From Cyrtodaria siliqua (taxonomy: Eukaryota; Mollusca; Bivalvia; Adapedonta; Hiatellidae): a DNA stretch of 64,000 nucleotides. The position numbers and the translations under genes are program-made. The notes below the pieces were generated by a model, which searched no databases, was not told where the DNA came from, and saw only the letters and a program-made list of their open reading frames with translations. The first letter of the stretch is position 1, and every line of letters starts with the position of its first letter. The DNA lies in assembly GCA_037043455.1 (NCBI GenBank), contig JAWPHD010010283.1:1-64000 (forward strand). The letters run 5' to 3'. Positions 23,070-33,947 of this stretch are shown here, piece after piece.

Positions 23070-24802
23070 TTATGTAAGCACAAAGAAGTAAGAATCCCAG
23101 CCAATATTGACCTATGAGCAATTTAAATGTTCAAAGCAAGAGTTTAGATGCTTACAATGCTTACAAGCTTAAATGCAGTAAAAATGTACACATTCACAAT
23201 TAAATTAAACTAGAACATGTATAACATACAAAACATAAAATTCGGTAAAAGCAAAAGGTTATCACGTAAACAATCTGGTATTCCTATATTTTGTCATAAT
23301 CAAGGGCTGTAACTTGTAATGCAAATCTTGATTTTACTAACTGCTGAAACTCACCTTAGAAACAATCTTTAAAATCAATTTTGGTGAAAACTGGAAGAAA
23401 TCTACTTAAGTTATTGTATAAACAAGCTGATACAAGCTTTATTCAATAATCAGGGGGAACAACTCTGTAACACATCTGTCAATTTTGCTCATTGTCCAAC
23501 TTGTCTGAGGTCTCATTTAAGCCATTCTTCAAATCAAATTATGTGAAATTTCAAGTTATCGTGCAAATATGACTGAATTAATGGACAGACCTGTAGGGCT
23601 AAAAATGAAATCTACAACCTGATATGTTTGAATATTTGGCTACAAACCATGATAAATTTTAATGAAAGCAATACAACTGGTATTTGTGTTTCCAGTCTCT
23701 GACCGACCCCAACACTAAAATGGCTGTTTAAAACAGAAAGATAACTGGGCATTTAACCAGAAAACAACAGTCAGTTTATTTGACATTATCTCCACAAACC
23801 AGCAGGAAAAAAATAATAATTAAATATTGTTGCTTATCTGTCTACGATCTAGTGAACATTTTGCTAATTCCATTAACTGTCATCTGAACCTGGTATCTCA
23901 TGAACGAACATTCCAACACTACATGGAAATAAGCACTTCTTTTAACATCATAGAAAGGAAACAATTAGGTGAAAACACAGCTCTTTTGACAAATAATCAT
24001 TAAATCGGTGAATGATTCTCAAAAAATGCTAATAATAATAAAAGCTTACACACATTTTCTAGCTGAGATTATGAATTTAATTCTTTTAATTCCATTATTT
24101 CCTGTTGTTTTTGATCAGAAAAAAGTGTTTAAATTACTATTAATTCATCCCTACTGGCATCATACAGGGTCATTTTTGTATCAGCTGAAACATCTTCAAA
24201 TATCTGACATTAATTTTATGGTATTGACTAAAAGTATTTATTGATGTATAATCAATAAATGAGAGGGCCAAGTTGGCCCTTCAACTTGTATGAAGTGCGT
24301 TAACCATGACGCCATCTGTTTTGGCATCTTGCTCATCAATGTTAGCCTTAACTTGTTATCATTGGTTTTACAGTGTTAAGAAATATAAAAAGATCGGACA
24401 AGGAAAGTAGCATTCAAGGAGGACAGTAAACCACAAAACACAGAAACAAACACGCAAACAGACAAACAAGAAGGCAAAAGCAATAATAAATGCAAACGAC
24501 ATTACAAACACAAAAAGGGTTGACAATAGGGCTACCGCCTTGGAACGGTCAGTGGCAACCCTTAACCCTCTACATATATATATAATGGACTGTTCTTTCT
24601 ACAGAGTCCCTATATCAATCGATTTCTTCTTTGTAGGCGTGTCTTTATTTGTAACTTCATGTTCATCAGCTCATGTCGAAATCGGGTATTTAAGCGAGCA
24701 AATATAGCGCAAGAAATCATTTACTGTAAATACATCGACCAGTGCACATCGTACCTATACACAGGTAACAGTAATTTTTACAGAAAAAAAGTTAGCTTTT
24801 TT

Positions 24803-24866
24803 CGGGGCTCGAACACACGACCTTCTGATTTCAAGTCCTGTGCTCTATCCACTGAACCACAACGCT
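24803..24866 (-). repeat. tRNA-like module (SINE head type)
   Basis: On the minus strand it reads 'gtggttcagtggatagagca' (A-box-like), an anticodon-arm-like centre, and 'gtgttcgagccccg' (B-box-like). No acceptor stem pairs, so it is not a functional tRNA gene. Confidence 0.6.
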
Positions 24867-25154
24867 ACAGTACTTGAGAAAATAGTAAACTAACTACCAT
24901 ATATTGTGAGGCAAAATAACTTAACATATTTGAACGCATCTAAAGATGGATCAATAAATATGCAGTCCATTTGTCGCACGTGTAAATTAACATTGCCTGG
25001 TGTAATACTGTATCTTATCAATATGAAACTAATACTTCGCCTCAAATCAACCATATCTCGACTTGTTATTTAGCGCTTGATGAGTTTGTGTGCGCGCTCT
25101 TGTTATTACGTAATGCCTATTTAGTGTTAAAAATGCTACAAAATACCAATAAAT

Positions 25155-25231
25155 AGCAGTGGTCTAGAGGTTCAGCGTACATCTTCCCAATCTTACAAGT
25201 GCAAGGCTGTGGTTCAAATCCCGTTCCGGGC
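25155..25231 (+). repeat. tRNA-like module, right half of the same element
   Basis: Reads 'agcagtggtctagaggttca' and 'tggttcaaatcccgttccgg', with a B-box-like GGTTCAAATCC. It points opposite to the left module. Not a functional tRNA by eye. Confidence 0.55.
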
Positions 25232-25497
25232 AACTATTTTGTTATCACATATATTCTGCTGCCGTATATTTATCGATGTTACCTGTACGGAGGCTAAATA
25301 AAAATGTGAAATTTTACGTATCGGTTTCTCCTTATATACCGACTTTTGGGGTGTTCGTCGATTTGAAACTACTTCACACGTGACTCATTCATATTCATGA
25401 GTTATAACCAGTTAAAATAGGGACTGTACAGCTTTAAGGCCATTCCATTTATGTGACAAAGAGGTGTTTTGGGGGAAATGACTTATCAGCAGCCAGA

Positions 25498-25553
25498 CAT
25501 TGTAAACCCTGGTCAGCATGCAAGTTACTTGCATGCTGATCTGGGTTTACAAT
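25498..25553. repeat. 56-bp palindrome
   Basis: The arms 'cattgtaaaccctggtcagc' + 'atgcaagt' and their near-perfect complement meet around 'acttgcatgctgat'. It is the core of the TTAA-type MITE ending at about 25597. Confidence 0.8.
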
Positions 25554-25609
25554 GGACACAAAGGCTATTATAGTCGTGCTTAGCAGGTTAAGGGTTAATC
25601 CATAATAGT

Positions 25610-26075
25610 TGACTATTTTAATTTCTATTTTATTAGTTTATTCATAACTTTTGTATAACACCATAAAATACTACAAACGTGTTCCAAGGAACATTTGTGT
25701 TGCCTGCCATGTGCTAATTTCAGAAGTACAATCTAACTATAAAGTTTGAAGACAGGGATGCAGTCCTTCATGAATTATAGAGCAGGTTTTTGTTTAGTTG
25801 TTTCAGTTTATGAAAAGGTGCTTAACTCTACATTGAGTTGGACATGTTTAACGACATTCCCTGAGGTAATATGAAGATGTGTGTAAAGTTTTATGAACAT
25901 AGGTCAAATACTTTTCAAGTTATGGCCATGGTTAGGTTGCATGTTAAAGTGTAACGGATGATGGACACCGACCACAATAATGGACTATTACAGATGACCG
26001 ACAAAGTGATCCCTAAGTGTCTGCCATGCTACGCGGGTGACACAATCATTGATCAATAAAATGATGAACCTCCAC
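25610..26075 (+). repeat. Dispersed repeat, single-monomer copy of the 40.5-kb block
   Basis: Aligns with 40490-41115: 'tctattttattagtttattc', 'acctgccatgtgctaattt'-like text, 'agatgtgtgtaaagttttat', 'caaatacttttcaagttatg'. It holds only one copy of the 'ctctacattgagttggacat' / 'cgacattccctgaggtaa' monomer (about 25806-25870), which is multiplied at 40.6 kb. Confidence 0.8.
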
Positions 26076-26127
26076 ATTTGGGTTGTGATTTCAACAGATG
26101 CTCAGCTGACCTGAGACCACTTTATAA

Positions 26128-26312
26128 CAAGAGGCCCAAGAGGGCCTGTGGATGCCTTACTGGCTAAAATGGCTCTTATATCAAGGGTTATCATCATAAA
26201 ATTTCCATCAGTACTTCTTTTAAAACATTGCAAAAAAACAACACAAAACAACAAAACCCACAACAGAAACTTTTGAAAACCCTTGACACTGGCTAACAAT
26301 TTAAACAAGAGG
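26128..26312 (+). repeat. Modular dispersed element head
   Basis: Begins 'acaagaggcccaagagggcc', then 'aaaatggctcttatatcaag'. Another head at about 26304 is interrupted by the foldback that follows. Confidence 0.6.
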
Positions 26313-26479
26313 CCCTAGTTCTATTTTGGTGTAGTTATTTAGGGACTCGAGGCACAACAATTGTTTAAATATGTTTTGAACGCCTGTAGAGAGGCCCCTT
26401 TATGCAGGCGGTCAAAACCCATTTTATATAATTGTTGTGCCTCGAGTCACTAAATAACCGTACTAAATTAGAACTAGGG
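26313..26479. mobile_element. 167-bp foldback element
   Basis: The outer arms 'ccctagttctattttggtgt' / 'agtactaaattagaacta' type and 'gactcgaggcacaacaatt' / 'attgttgtgcctcgagtc' pair over more than 50 bp. The inner part ('ttttgaacgcctg' against 'caggcggtcaaaa') also pairs, so nearly the whole element is one hairpin. Confidence 0.85.
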
Positions 26480-26499
26480 GTTGTTTTAAGTAAAAAAAG

Positions 26500-27790
26500 A
26501 TGTCTCCCCTGAAGGAGAAAGGGCCATAAATCTGCCAAAAACTATTCACCTGGAACACCACGAAGGTATGTGCAACTAAGCTTGGTAATGGTCAGCCCTA
26601 CCAAGTTTCATGGAAATCCAGGCAGGGGATCAGGAGAAGTAGTCGGGACAAAGCTTATGTATTAAAACCTTTAAAGGGCCATAACTCTGCCAAAAATCAT
26701 TCAACCGGGACAAGTCAATGATATACGCAACCAAGTTTTGTTGAATGCAGAATAGTGGTTGAGGAGAATCAGTCCAGACAAAGTATGTGCCCTAAAATGT
26801 TTTAAAAAGGCACCAAATAGCATTCAACCGGAACACGACAACGATATGCACAACTTCACTTGGCATTGAATATTCCTGTCAAGTTTCATTGAAATCCAGC
26901 CAGAGGTTCGGGAAAACTAATCCAGATAAGGTTTGTGTATAAGGGGCCATAACTCTGTTAAAAATCTTTCAACCGGAACACGGTGATGATATGCACAGCT
27001 AGGCACTGATCATCCCTGCAAAGTTTCGCTGAAATCCGTCCAGTAGTTCAGAAAAGACTAGTCTGGACAATGTTTGTGTATTAAAACTTTAAAAGGGCCA
27101 TAAATTCGCCCAAAATCATTCAACTGGAACACGTTGAGGATATGCACAACTAGACTTGATATTGATCATCCTTGCCAAGTTTCCTTAATATCTGGCCAGG
27201 GGTTCAACAGAACTAGTCCAGACTAAGTATGTGTATTAAAACCTTTAAAGGGCCATAACTCTGTCAAACATCTTTCAACTGGAACACGGTGATGATATGC
27301 ACAACTAGGTTTGGTACTGATCATCCCTGCAATGTTTCTCTGACATCCGGTCAGGGGTTTAGGAGAACTAGTCCGGACAAAGTTTGTGTAGTAAAACTTT
27401 TAAAGGGCCATAACTCTGCCAAAAATCTTTCAAACGGAACACAGTGATGACATGCACAACTAGGCTTGGTACTGATCATCCCTGTAAGATTTCTCTGAAA
27501 TCTGGCCAGAGCGGTTCAGGAGAACTAGTCTGGACAATGTTTGTGTAGTAAAACATTTAAAGTGCAATAACTCTGCCAAAAATCTTTCAAACGGAACACG
27601 GTGATGATAAGCATAACTAGGCTTGATACTGATCATCCTTGCCAAGTTTCGTTGAAATTCGGCTAGGGTTCAGCAGTAGTCCATACAAATTATGTGTATT
27701 AAAACTAACTCCACCAAAAATCATTCAACCTGAATAAGCTGACGATATGCACAACTAGGCATGCTACTGTTCATCTCTGCAAAATTTTGC
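26500..27790 (+). repeat. About 155-bp tandem repeat ('aaagggccataactctgcca')
   Basis: About eight units contain 'ggccataactctgccaaaaa', 'tcattcaaccggaacacg', 'gatatgcacaactaggcttg', 'ctgatcatccctgc' and 'agaactagtccggacaaagt'. Landmarks at about 27094, 27248 and 27403 give the period. The same family recurs at 47865-48345. Confidence 0.9.
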
Positions 27791-28374
27791 TGAGATACGG
27801 CAATATGAAGGCCCTATCACAACAATCTGGTAAAGTTTGGTAAAGATCGGATGAAACATGACAGTGCTAGATTGTCGACATCAAAAATTTAACACATATT
27901 TCAATAATTCAAGGGCAATAACTTCGGTGTTACTGGTCTTGGTAAAAGTATGATGCAAAATGGAGGCGCTAGACTGTGGACAAGACAAAATATAGCAATT
28001 TCCATTAATTCAAGAGGAATAATGGTTTTTGAACTATAGATATTAAACATCTGGTAAAATTAGGTAAAGATCAAATAAACAAGAGGCCCAAGAGGGCCTG
28101 TGAACGCTCTACTGGCTTAAACGGCTCTTATATCAAGGGTTGTCACCACAAAATTCCCATCAGTACTACTTTTAAAACACTGCAAAAACAAGAGGGCCTG
28201 AGTATGGCCCTAAGGGGTAAAACCTGTCAAGGGGCCGTAACTCCATCAAACATCAACGAACCGGAAAAAAAACGCAAAAGGCACAACTAGAAATCATACC
28301 AATGCTTCCTGCTAAGTTTCGTCAAATCCAACAAGGCGTAAAAAAATAAATAAAATTAAACCAATTTAAACAAA
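27791..28374 (+). repeat. Mixed fragments of modular dispersed elements
   Basis: Contains 'aagtttggtaaagatcgga' and 'caagggcaataactt' fragments, then two heads ('acaagaggcccaagagggcc' at 28079 and 'acaagagggcctgagtatgg' near 28188). No coding potential seen. Confidence 0.6.
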
Positions 28375-28560
28375 TGAAACAATGAAATGAAAAACTTAAA
28401 AAAAAAAAAAAATGAAAGAAAAAAAAAGAAAAAAAAAGAAAGGAAAAAAAAGAAAATATTTAAAAAAATATATATATATATATATGAAAATAACATCAAA
28501 AAAAAAAGGCTAAAAAACATCAAAATTTACTTAAAATAATAATAATAAAAAATAATCTAA
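28375..28560 (+). repeat. A-rich low-complexity tract with (AT)n
   Basis: Poly-A with scattered G, an (AT)8-like run at about 28469-28485, and (AAT)n at about 28537-28552. Confidence 0.85.
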
Positions 28561-28864
28561 GGCTTAAAGGTCTCCAGCCAAGTTAATATACCCCATTTAT
28601 ATAAATATACGATAAACTAATAAAAAAACTTAGGAATAGTTGCCAACCACAAAAAATATTAGTTAGAGGAGAAAAAGATTATTCTAATAAACAAATTTGT
28701 CTTCGTGAAAGTCCGGAACAAATGACGTAGATTCTGCCATTGACCTTATGGCATGGTTTTCATCTGTTGTATTCATGCATGGTAATTTCGGGAAGACATC
28801 ATATATTTTATTATTTTTATGTGACAACTTATTTTGTATTATTATATTAGATAACTATTGGAAA

Positions 28865-28921
28865 ATGGTTCACTGTGTTGCGTTTGGATGCAATACCACG
28901 AGAGCAAAGGGTTCAAAGTGA
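28865..28921 (+). pseudogene. THAP-domain-like N terminus, truncated
   Basis: The frame reads MVHCVAFGCNTTRAKGSK and then TGA. This matches the usual start of THAP zinc-finger proteins (methionine, then C..GC, then an N.R..KG block), where the two cysteines begin the C2CH zinc ligand set. The expected continuation (FHRFP, tryptophan, C..H) is not found in any frame within 200 bp and no good donor site precedes the stop. It may be a decayed THAP gene, or a first exon with a splice I cannot place. THAP domains are common both in host regulators and in P-element-type transposases. Too short for firm assignment. Confidence 0.4.
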
Positions 28922-30977
28922 TTATATATATATAAGAACCCTGAACGAAAGTAAAAGTATGTCAGTTTGGTTTATTTTTAGCTCAGACTTCGGCAACTAT
29001 TTATCAAATCTCGAAACGTATCCTGTAGAAAACTGCAGGAAGACAATATGCATATACTTATCAGTGGGCATTTCATCCATAAATGGAAATTGAAACACGA
29101 TAAATATCCCATGCCGTTATTATTTGTTTGTGTTTTAACTTCGGTGCTTTTGAGATGACTCGCTTATTGATCCTTATGTGACCGGTGAAATTTACACTTT
29201 TACAAAAAACTATTTAAACCATTACGAAAATTATCAATGAACATTTCCACTTTCAGATTCACTTATGTTTAGACCATGTATTATTTATTATATTAATTAT
29301 TATTGTTGGTTGGGATAATGCAGTACAGTAGTTTCCTAATAGATCCGCTGTGACATATGTATAATTATCCAACACAAAAAGTAACTTTTAAATTGCGAGT
29401 ATGCAATGAAACGAACATGGTTATTCACAATAAACAAACACCTGGCATACTGTCAGTAGCTATTACACGGTGGGGAATCAAAGGCACCATAACGCTATTG
29501 TTATGCGTTAAAATTGTCACCGTGCATTTTCCGTTACGGTGCCCAGCGCAGAAATTGTCGTCAAAAGGTGAGTGTGAAATTGTGTGTTTTTTTTTATCAA
29601 GACGTTTTATGTCTAATTCCCCAAAATCGGGGAATGTCTTTCCGGACAAATATGTCCAACCTTTATTTTGAAAGCAAAATAATTGAAAAAATGCCAAAAT
29701 CTAATCGTTTAGAGCGTTTGGACTTTGCAAGAGTTCATTGTTGATTTGTCAAAATCAGAATTTTGTGACCATTCTTCAACGATCTGCAGGTCTACGCTAA
29801 TATTTGACCTTCATACAACTGTGTAATGGACAGACGGATGCTCTGGTACAAAAAACTGAATATTATATGCCATATAAAATGCTATAAACCCAGTGTGTAA
29901 TTAATGAACTGTTTGTCAGAAATCATAGAGCGTTTCAGTTTAGTTTTAGAACAGCCCTATTAAAAAAAAAAGAAGACTATAGCTGAGATCTAAAAAAAAT
30001 ATGTTGAATACAGATTTTATTTGATTTTTTACGAGTTTCTTTTGGTGCGCATTATAGCTTTTTACAACGCAATCATTCTAATTTGGAAACAACATTTTGT
30101 CCCATCATCCGTTGATCCTAAAATACTGCTGGCCTTATAAATACAATATATTGGAGAAAAATAAACAATGCAAATACAGCACAGTAAAATATAAGGTTTT
30201 ATTTTATTTCTCAAGTAAAAATATATTCAAATATAGTTATAGTATCATTTCAAAATTTCAACAAAATTTTGCAGTTTCTGCGATGCAAACTGCAACATTT
30301 CAGAACGTCATTTTGTGTTTTCATGGCACTGACGTGGGTACAGCCACACCTGTAATTGAAAGAAACACTAATCTTTGCAGACCTAGCAAAATCATATTTT
30401 AAATAAGTACTGTTTTCCAAAATGAAAATGTTTTAGACAGGCACTTTATAATAAAAGAAATCAATAGCAGGCATTTGATTACGGTGACCAGAATTCATTT
30501 AGTCATACTAGGTCACTTTATCTAAAAATATAAAGGTACTATATGCCAAAAAAAACAACAACACAGTGACACATACTTCGGCAATAAACAATAACAAAAA
30601 GGGTAATGCATTGTGACTTTAGTGGGTGGGGAACAATCGATTGTCACAGCAGACATAAAATCTAGAGATTGCGATTCGACTCTTTTTTATACATGTTAGG
30701 CCTACCAGTTATTTAAACCAGTTACTACTGTATAGAAAAACATATAAACCTTGACAATATGCCGGCAACGAACAAGAACGAAATGTACGATGCATCGTCA
30801 CGTTGGTGGGTGGGTGGGGTAAGACAGTCATCGAATGGTTTCATTTTGCAGAACAGACAACGTAATTCGACTTACTCACGTCCCTGTCATACTTAAATTT
30901 ATTAGCAAACAATACGTAATTATCATACGTGATTACAAAATATAATTACCATTCGGTATGTCCTTTTCGCTCTGCAA

Positions 30978-31118
30978 TCAGGCAAAGCGTCGAAGTCGAT
31001 CATCACTTTTAGATTCAGACTGATAAGCTTGCTGATTTGCAACAGGCCGTGGCTCATACATGTACGGCTGTACAACGAACTCATTCTCGATCACATTGTC
31101 CAGTAATTCTTGCTCCAT
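30978..31118 (-). CDS. Short frame resembling N terminus of P2X7-like-domain proteins
   Basis: A 46-codon frame reading MEQELLDNVIENEFVVQPYM, YEPRPVANQQAYQSESKSDD and RLRRFA, then TGA. The acidic opening, the VQPYMYEP block and the following Ser/Asp-rich stretch resemble the N termini of proteins with a P2X7-like cytoplasmic domain, which are numerous in bivalves (recalled). The expected downstream tryptophan/cysteine-rich module is not visible, so this would be a first exon, with a weak possible donor AAAA|GTGATG inside the frame, or a relic. Promoter-like motifs lie about 100 bp upstream on the same strand. Could be chance; moderate-to-low confidence. Confidence 0.35.
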   Translation of the reverse strand: MEQELLDNVIENEFVVQPYMYEPRPVANQQAYQSESKSDDRLRRFA

Positions 31119-31204
31119 GTCATGTTATTTGTGTCAGAATAGTTATATGTGATAAATCCATGTAGGTCTATGATAAATCGTATCTGTACCTCAACAGGGA
31201 AATT

Positions 31205-31252
31205 TCCGCATGGCAAAATCTACGTCATCAGCGTGGAGCGCCATCTTTAGGG
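31205..31252 (-). promoter_or_regulatory. Promoter-like motif pair (AAGATGGCGC and ATGACGTAG)
   Basis: On the minus strand AAGATGGCGCTCC (YY1-like) is followed by GATGACGTAGATTTTGCCAT (CRE/ATF-like core). The frame at 31118 starts about 90 bp downstream. The same ATGACGTAGATTYTGCCAT text appears on the plus strand at about 28711-28729, about 135 bp ahead of the THAP-like start. Confidence 0.35.
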
Positions 31253-31419
31253 CAAAATTAACATGAAGGGGAGGTAACTCCATCTTGAAGGGAAATATAC
31301 CTGTTGTTTTTACAAGTATTTCTTTTTCAAAGTTTTTTTTTATTTTAGTTTTTTTGCCATTCAATTCACTTTATTGATTTAAATATAAAAATATATAATA
31401 TGCATTTTAAAGGGTGTCA

Positions 31420-31750
31420 GTGGAATTTTAACAAGGCAAAACATAGCATTTTTAACTAAATCAAGGGCCATAACTCTGCTGTTACCGGTCGGATCTAGCT
31501 GGTTTTCGAACTTGTCCGAGCTTTTATTGATATTAACAATCTGGAAAAGGTTGGTAAAGATCGGATGAAACATGAAGGCCCTATCCTCTTATTAACGAGG
31601 CAAAATATAGCATTTTTAACTAATTCAAGGGCCATAACTCCGCTGCTGCTGGTCAGATCTGGCTGGTTTTTGTATTTGTCTGAGCTTACATTGACATTAA
31701 CAATCTGGTAAAGTTTGGTAAAGATCGGATCAAAAATGAAGTTGCAACAT
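31420..31750 (+). repeat. About 165-bp tandem repeat ('aagggccataactctgctg'), two units
   Basis: Contains 'acaaggcaaaacatagcatt', 'caagggccataactctgctg', 'gatctagctggttttcgaac' and 'aagtttggtaaagatcggat', the same family as 41450-43050. Confidence 0.85.
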
Positions 31751-31997
31751 TTACTTTTTGAAAGAAATAGTCATTCCAGGATTTTTTAGTTTGTTCATTG
31801 AGTAATTACTCCCTATTAAAATCACGTAAAAGATAAAACTCTTTCTGTTTAGAAAGGATATTATCCAATAAATTTTAAAAAATTTCATTCCACTGAATTG
31901 ATTCATTTTGGTGCCTGTATAAATTTTCTATGTAAAAACTTTTTGATTTTGTGGGAAATACTTCTATCCATAAACATTCAACTCCCTCTACTTCCAA
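31751..31997. other. AT-rich unassigned sequence
   Basis: No feature seen between the tandem repeat and copy B of the duplicated sequence. Confidence 0.4.
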
Positions 31998-33947
31998 TAT
32001 TTATGGCTTCTGGGAGTGTAATAGAGCCATGACTTATTTCTTGTAATACACTAGTGTACTAAAGACGCAAAATGAGGACCGAATCACTGTGTTTGTGTAT
32101 AGTAGAACATGTAAACCCAATTGTTTGCATGGTATATCATTCAGACACCTTAAATAGTCATCATTATTGAAATATTACTTTATAAAATGCATGTTAGTGT
32201 TGTAGTAGTAACGTTAAATTTAGTTTAAGGTGTCGCATTATTTGTAAGGCAAACGTGGTATAGTCGCGTAACATAGCTGATGTCATGAAAACAACAGAAC
32301 GACGTCATGATTTCCCTTACAAATTGCTGCCATATACACAGTCAACTGACAACATTAAAGTGAAACTATCACATCATAGATATGTTAAGTGATAAATGGA
32401 ACCTTACATTCGAGACTGTGTATTATTGACTTTAATAAACTCTTTAGATAAAAAAGATAGGATACTCGGCAGAGCCTCATATCCTATCATTTTATCCAAC
32501 TTGTTTACTAAAATCAGTAATACAGTCACTCATGTAAGATCCTCTATGTAGGCACAAAGAACCATTAAGAATCCCAGTCAATATTGACCTATGAGCAAAT
32601 TAAATGATAAAAGCAAGAGTTTAGATTGATACAAGCTTAAATGCAATAAAAATCTATACATTCAGAATTAAACTAGAAAATGTATAACATACAAAACATG
32701 AAATTTTGTAAAAGTCGCAAGCAAAAGGTTATCACGTAAACAATCTGGTATTCCCATATTTTGTCATAATCAAGGGCTGTAACTTGCAATGCAAATCTTT
32801 TGATTTTACAAACTGCCGAAATTGACCATAGAAACAATCTTTAAAATCAATTTTGGTGAAAATTGAAAGAAATTTACTGAAGTTATTGCATAATTGCTTT
32901 ATTCAATTATCAGGGGGAACAACTCTGTAACACATATTTCAATTTTGCTCATTGTCCAACTTGTCTGAGCCATTCTTCAAATCAAATTATGTGAAATTTC
33001 AAGTTAATAGGCAAACATGACTGAATTAATGGACTGTAGGGCTAAAAATGAAATCTACAACCTGATATGTTTGAATATTTGGATACGAACCATGATAAAT
33101 TTTAATGAAAGCGATACAAATGGTATTTGTGTTTCCAGTTTCTGACCAACCCCAACACTAAAATGGCTGTTTAAAACAGAAGGATAACTGGGCATATAAC
33201 CAGAAAACAACAGTCAGTTTATTTGACCTTATCTCCACAAACCAGCAGGAAAAAAATATAATTAAATATTGTTGCTTATCTGTCTACGATCTAGTGAACT
33301 TTTTGCTAATTCCATTAACTGTCATCTGAACCTGGTATCTCATGAAGGAACATCCGCAACACTACATGGAAATAAGCACTTCCATTAACATCATAGAAAG
33401 GAAACAATTAGGTGAAAACACAGCTCTTTTGACAAATAATCATTAAATCGGTGAATGATTCTCAAAAAAATGCTAATAATAATAAAAGTTTACACACATT
33501 TTTTAGCTGAGAATATGAATTAATTCTTTTAATTCCATTTATTTCCTGTTGTTTTTGATCAGAAAAAAAGTGTTCAAATTATTATTAATTCATCTCTACT
33601 GTCATCATACAGGGTCATTGTATAAGCTGAAACATCTTCAAATATCTGACATTTATGGTACTGGTTTAAACATATTTTATTTCTCATTATTATTACAACA
33701 TGAAATCTGTACACAATAGCAGAAAAAGGATTAGAACAAAAGTAAAATACTTATGATGTTCTTCTCCTAAAGACATTTAAGGTACTGACGTATTTATTGA
33801 TGTATAATCAATAAACGAGAGGGCTCATAATGTGGGCCTTTCAACTTGTATGAAGTGGGTTAACCATGATGCCATCTATAAATGTTTTGGCCTCTTGCTC
33901 ATCAATGTTAGCCTTAACTTGTTATCATTTTTGGTTTTACAGTGTTA
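31998..33947 (+). repeat. Duplicated dispersed sequence, copy B (uninterrupted)
   Basis: Collinear with copy A (18090-24385). It preserves the empty target of the TA-flanked element (about 32098-32105) and of the TTA-flanked element (CTA at 32544-32546). About 115 bp near 33660-33785 and a 217-bp segment (32264-32481) have no counterpart in A. Confidence 0.85.
32397..32543. mobile_element. 147-bp palindromic MITE with 'ctcggcagagcctc' core
   Basis: Left arm 'gactgtgtattattgacttt' ... 'aaaaaagataggata' pairs with right arm 'tatcctatcattttatcc' ... 'cagtaatacagtcac'. Copy A keeps only the right arm (about 19394-19461). The core resembles that of the 9712-9786 palindrome. Confidence 0.7.

Larger units (their letters stand above)
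18090..24385 (+). repeat. Duplicated dispersed sequence, copy A (interrupted)
   Basis: From 'atggcttctgggagtgtaat' to 'ccttaacttgttatcat.ggttttacagtgtta', this aligns collinearly with copy B at 31998-33947. Copy A is interrupted by a 1064-bp element (18192-19255) and a 3605-bp element (19465-23069), both absent from B. Copy A also lacks the left arm of a palindrome that B retains (32264-32481). Without insertions each copy is about 1.6 kb. No coding region of its own is recognisable. Confidence 0.85.
24600..25440. mobile_element. Palindromic element with two outward tRNA-like modules, copy 1
   Basis: Homologous end to end with 46344-47321 and partly with 59065-60035. The ends 'tacagagtccctata' and 'aatagggactgtac' are inverted. 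Inner arms also pair: 'gaggcaaaataacttaaca' near 24910 against 'aatacttcgcctcaaa' near 25032. A tRNA-like module lies in each half, both pointing outward. The left end is diverged compared with copy 2. Confidence 0.7.
24386..25600. mobile_element. Composite MITE insertion absent from copy B
   Basis: Copy B reads straight from 'ttttacagtgtta' into 'atccatagaagttgactatt' (about 33946), while here about 1.2 kb intervenes between those phrases, with GTTAA at both joins. Inverted 'aacccttaacc' / 'ggttaagggtt' (about 24558 and 25589) mark one TTAA-type MITE, and a second palindromic element (about 24600-25440) is nested within it. Confidence 0.65.
28561..31200. other. Less repetitive region with two candidate first exons
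   Basis: Few of the window's repeat families are visible between about 28600 and 31250. Two diverged copies of a 'tgg.tgggtgggg' segment lie at about 30540-30690 and 30755-30880. Short frames at 29357-29671 (+) and 29425-29697 (-) have no family I recognise. Apart from the two entries below I cannot support a gene. Confidence 0.4.

Noticed and set aside
22783..23091. 102-residue plus frame
   Set aside because: Lies within the right terminal inverted repeat of the 3.6-kb element; an accidental read-through.
24803..25231. Genuine tRNA genes
   Set aside because: A- and B-box-like text is present but acceptor and D stems do not pair, and the same modules recur in three copies of a mobile element.
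29357..29697. Overlapping frames of 104 (+) and 90 (-) residues
   Set aside because: No recognisable domain, both strands open over the same span, and no promoter or splice support.
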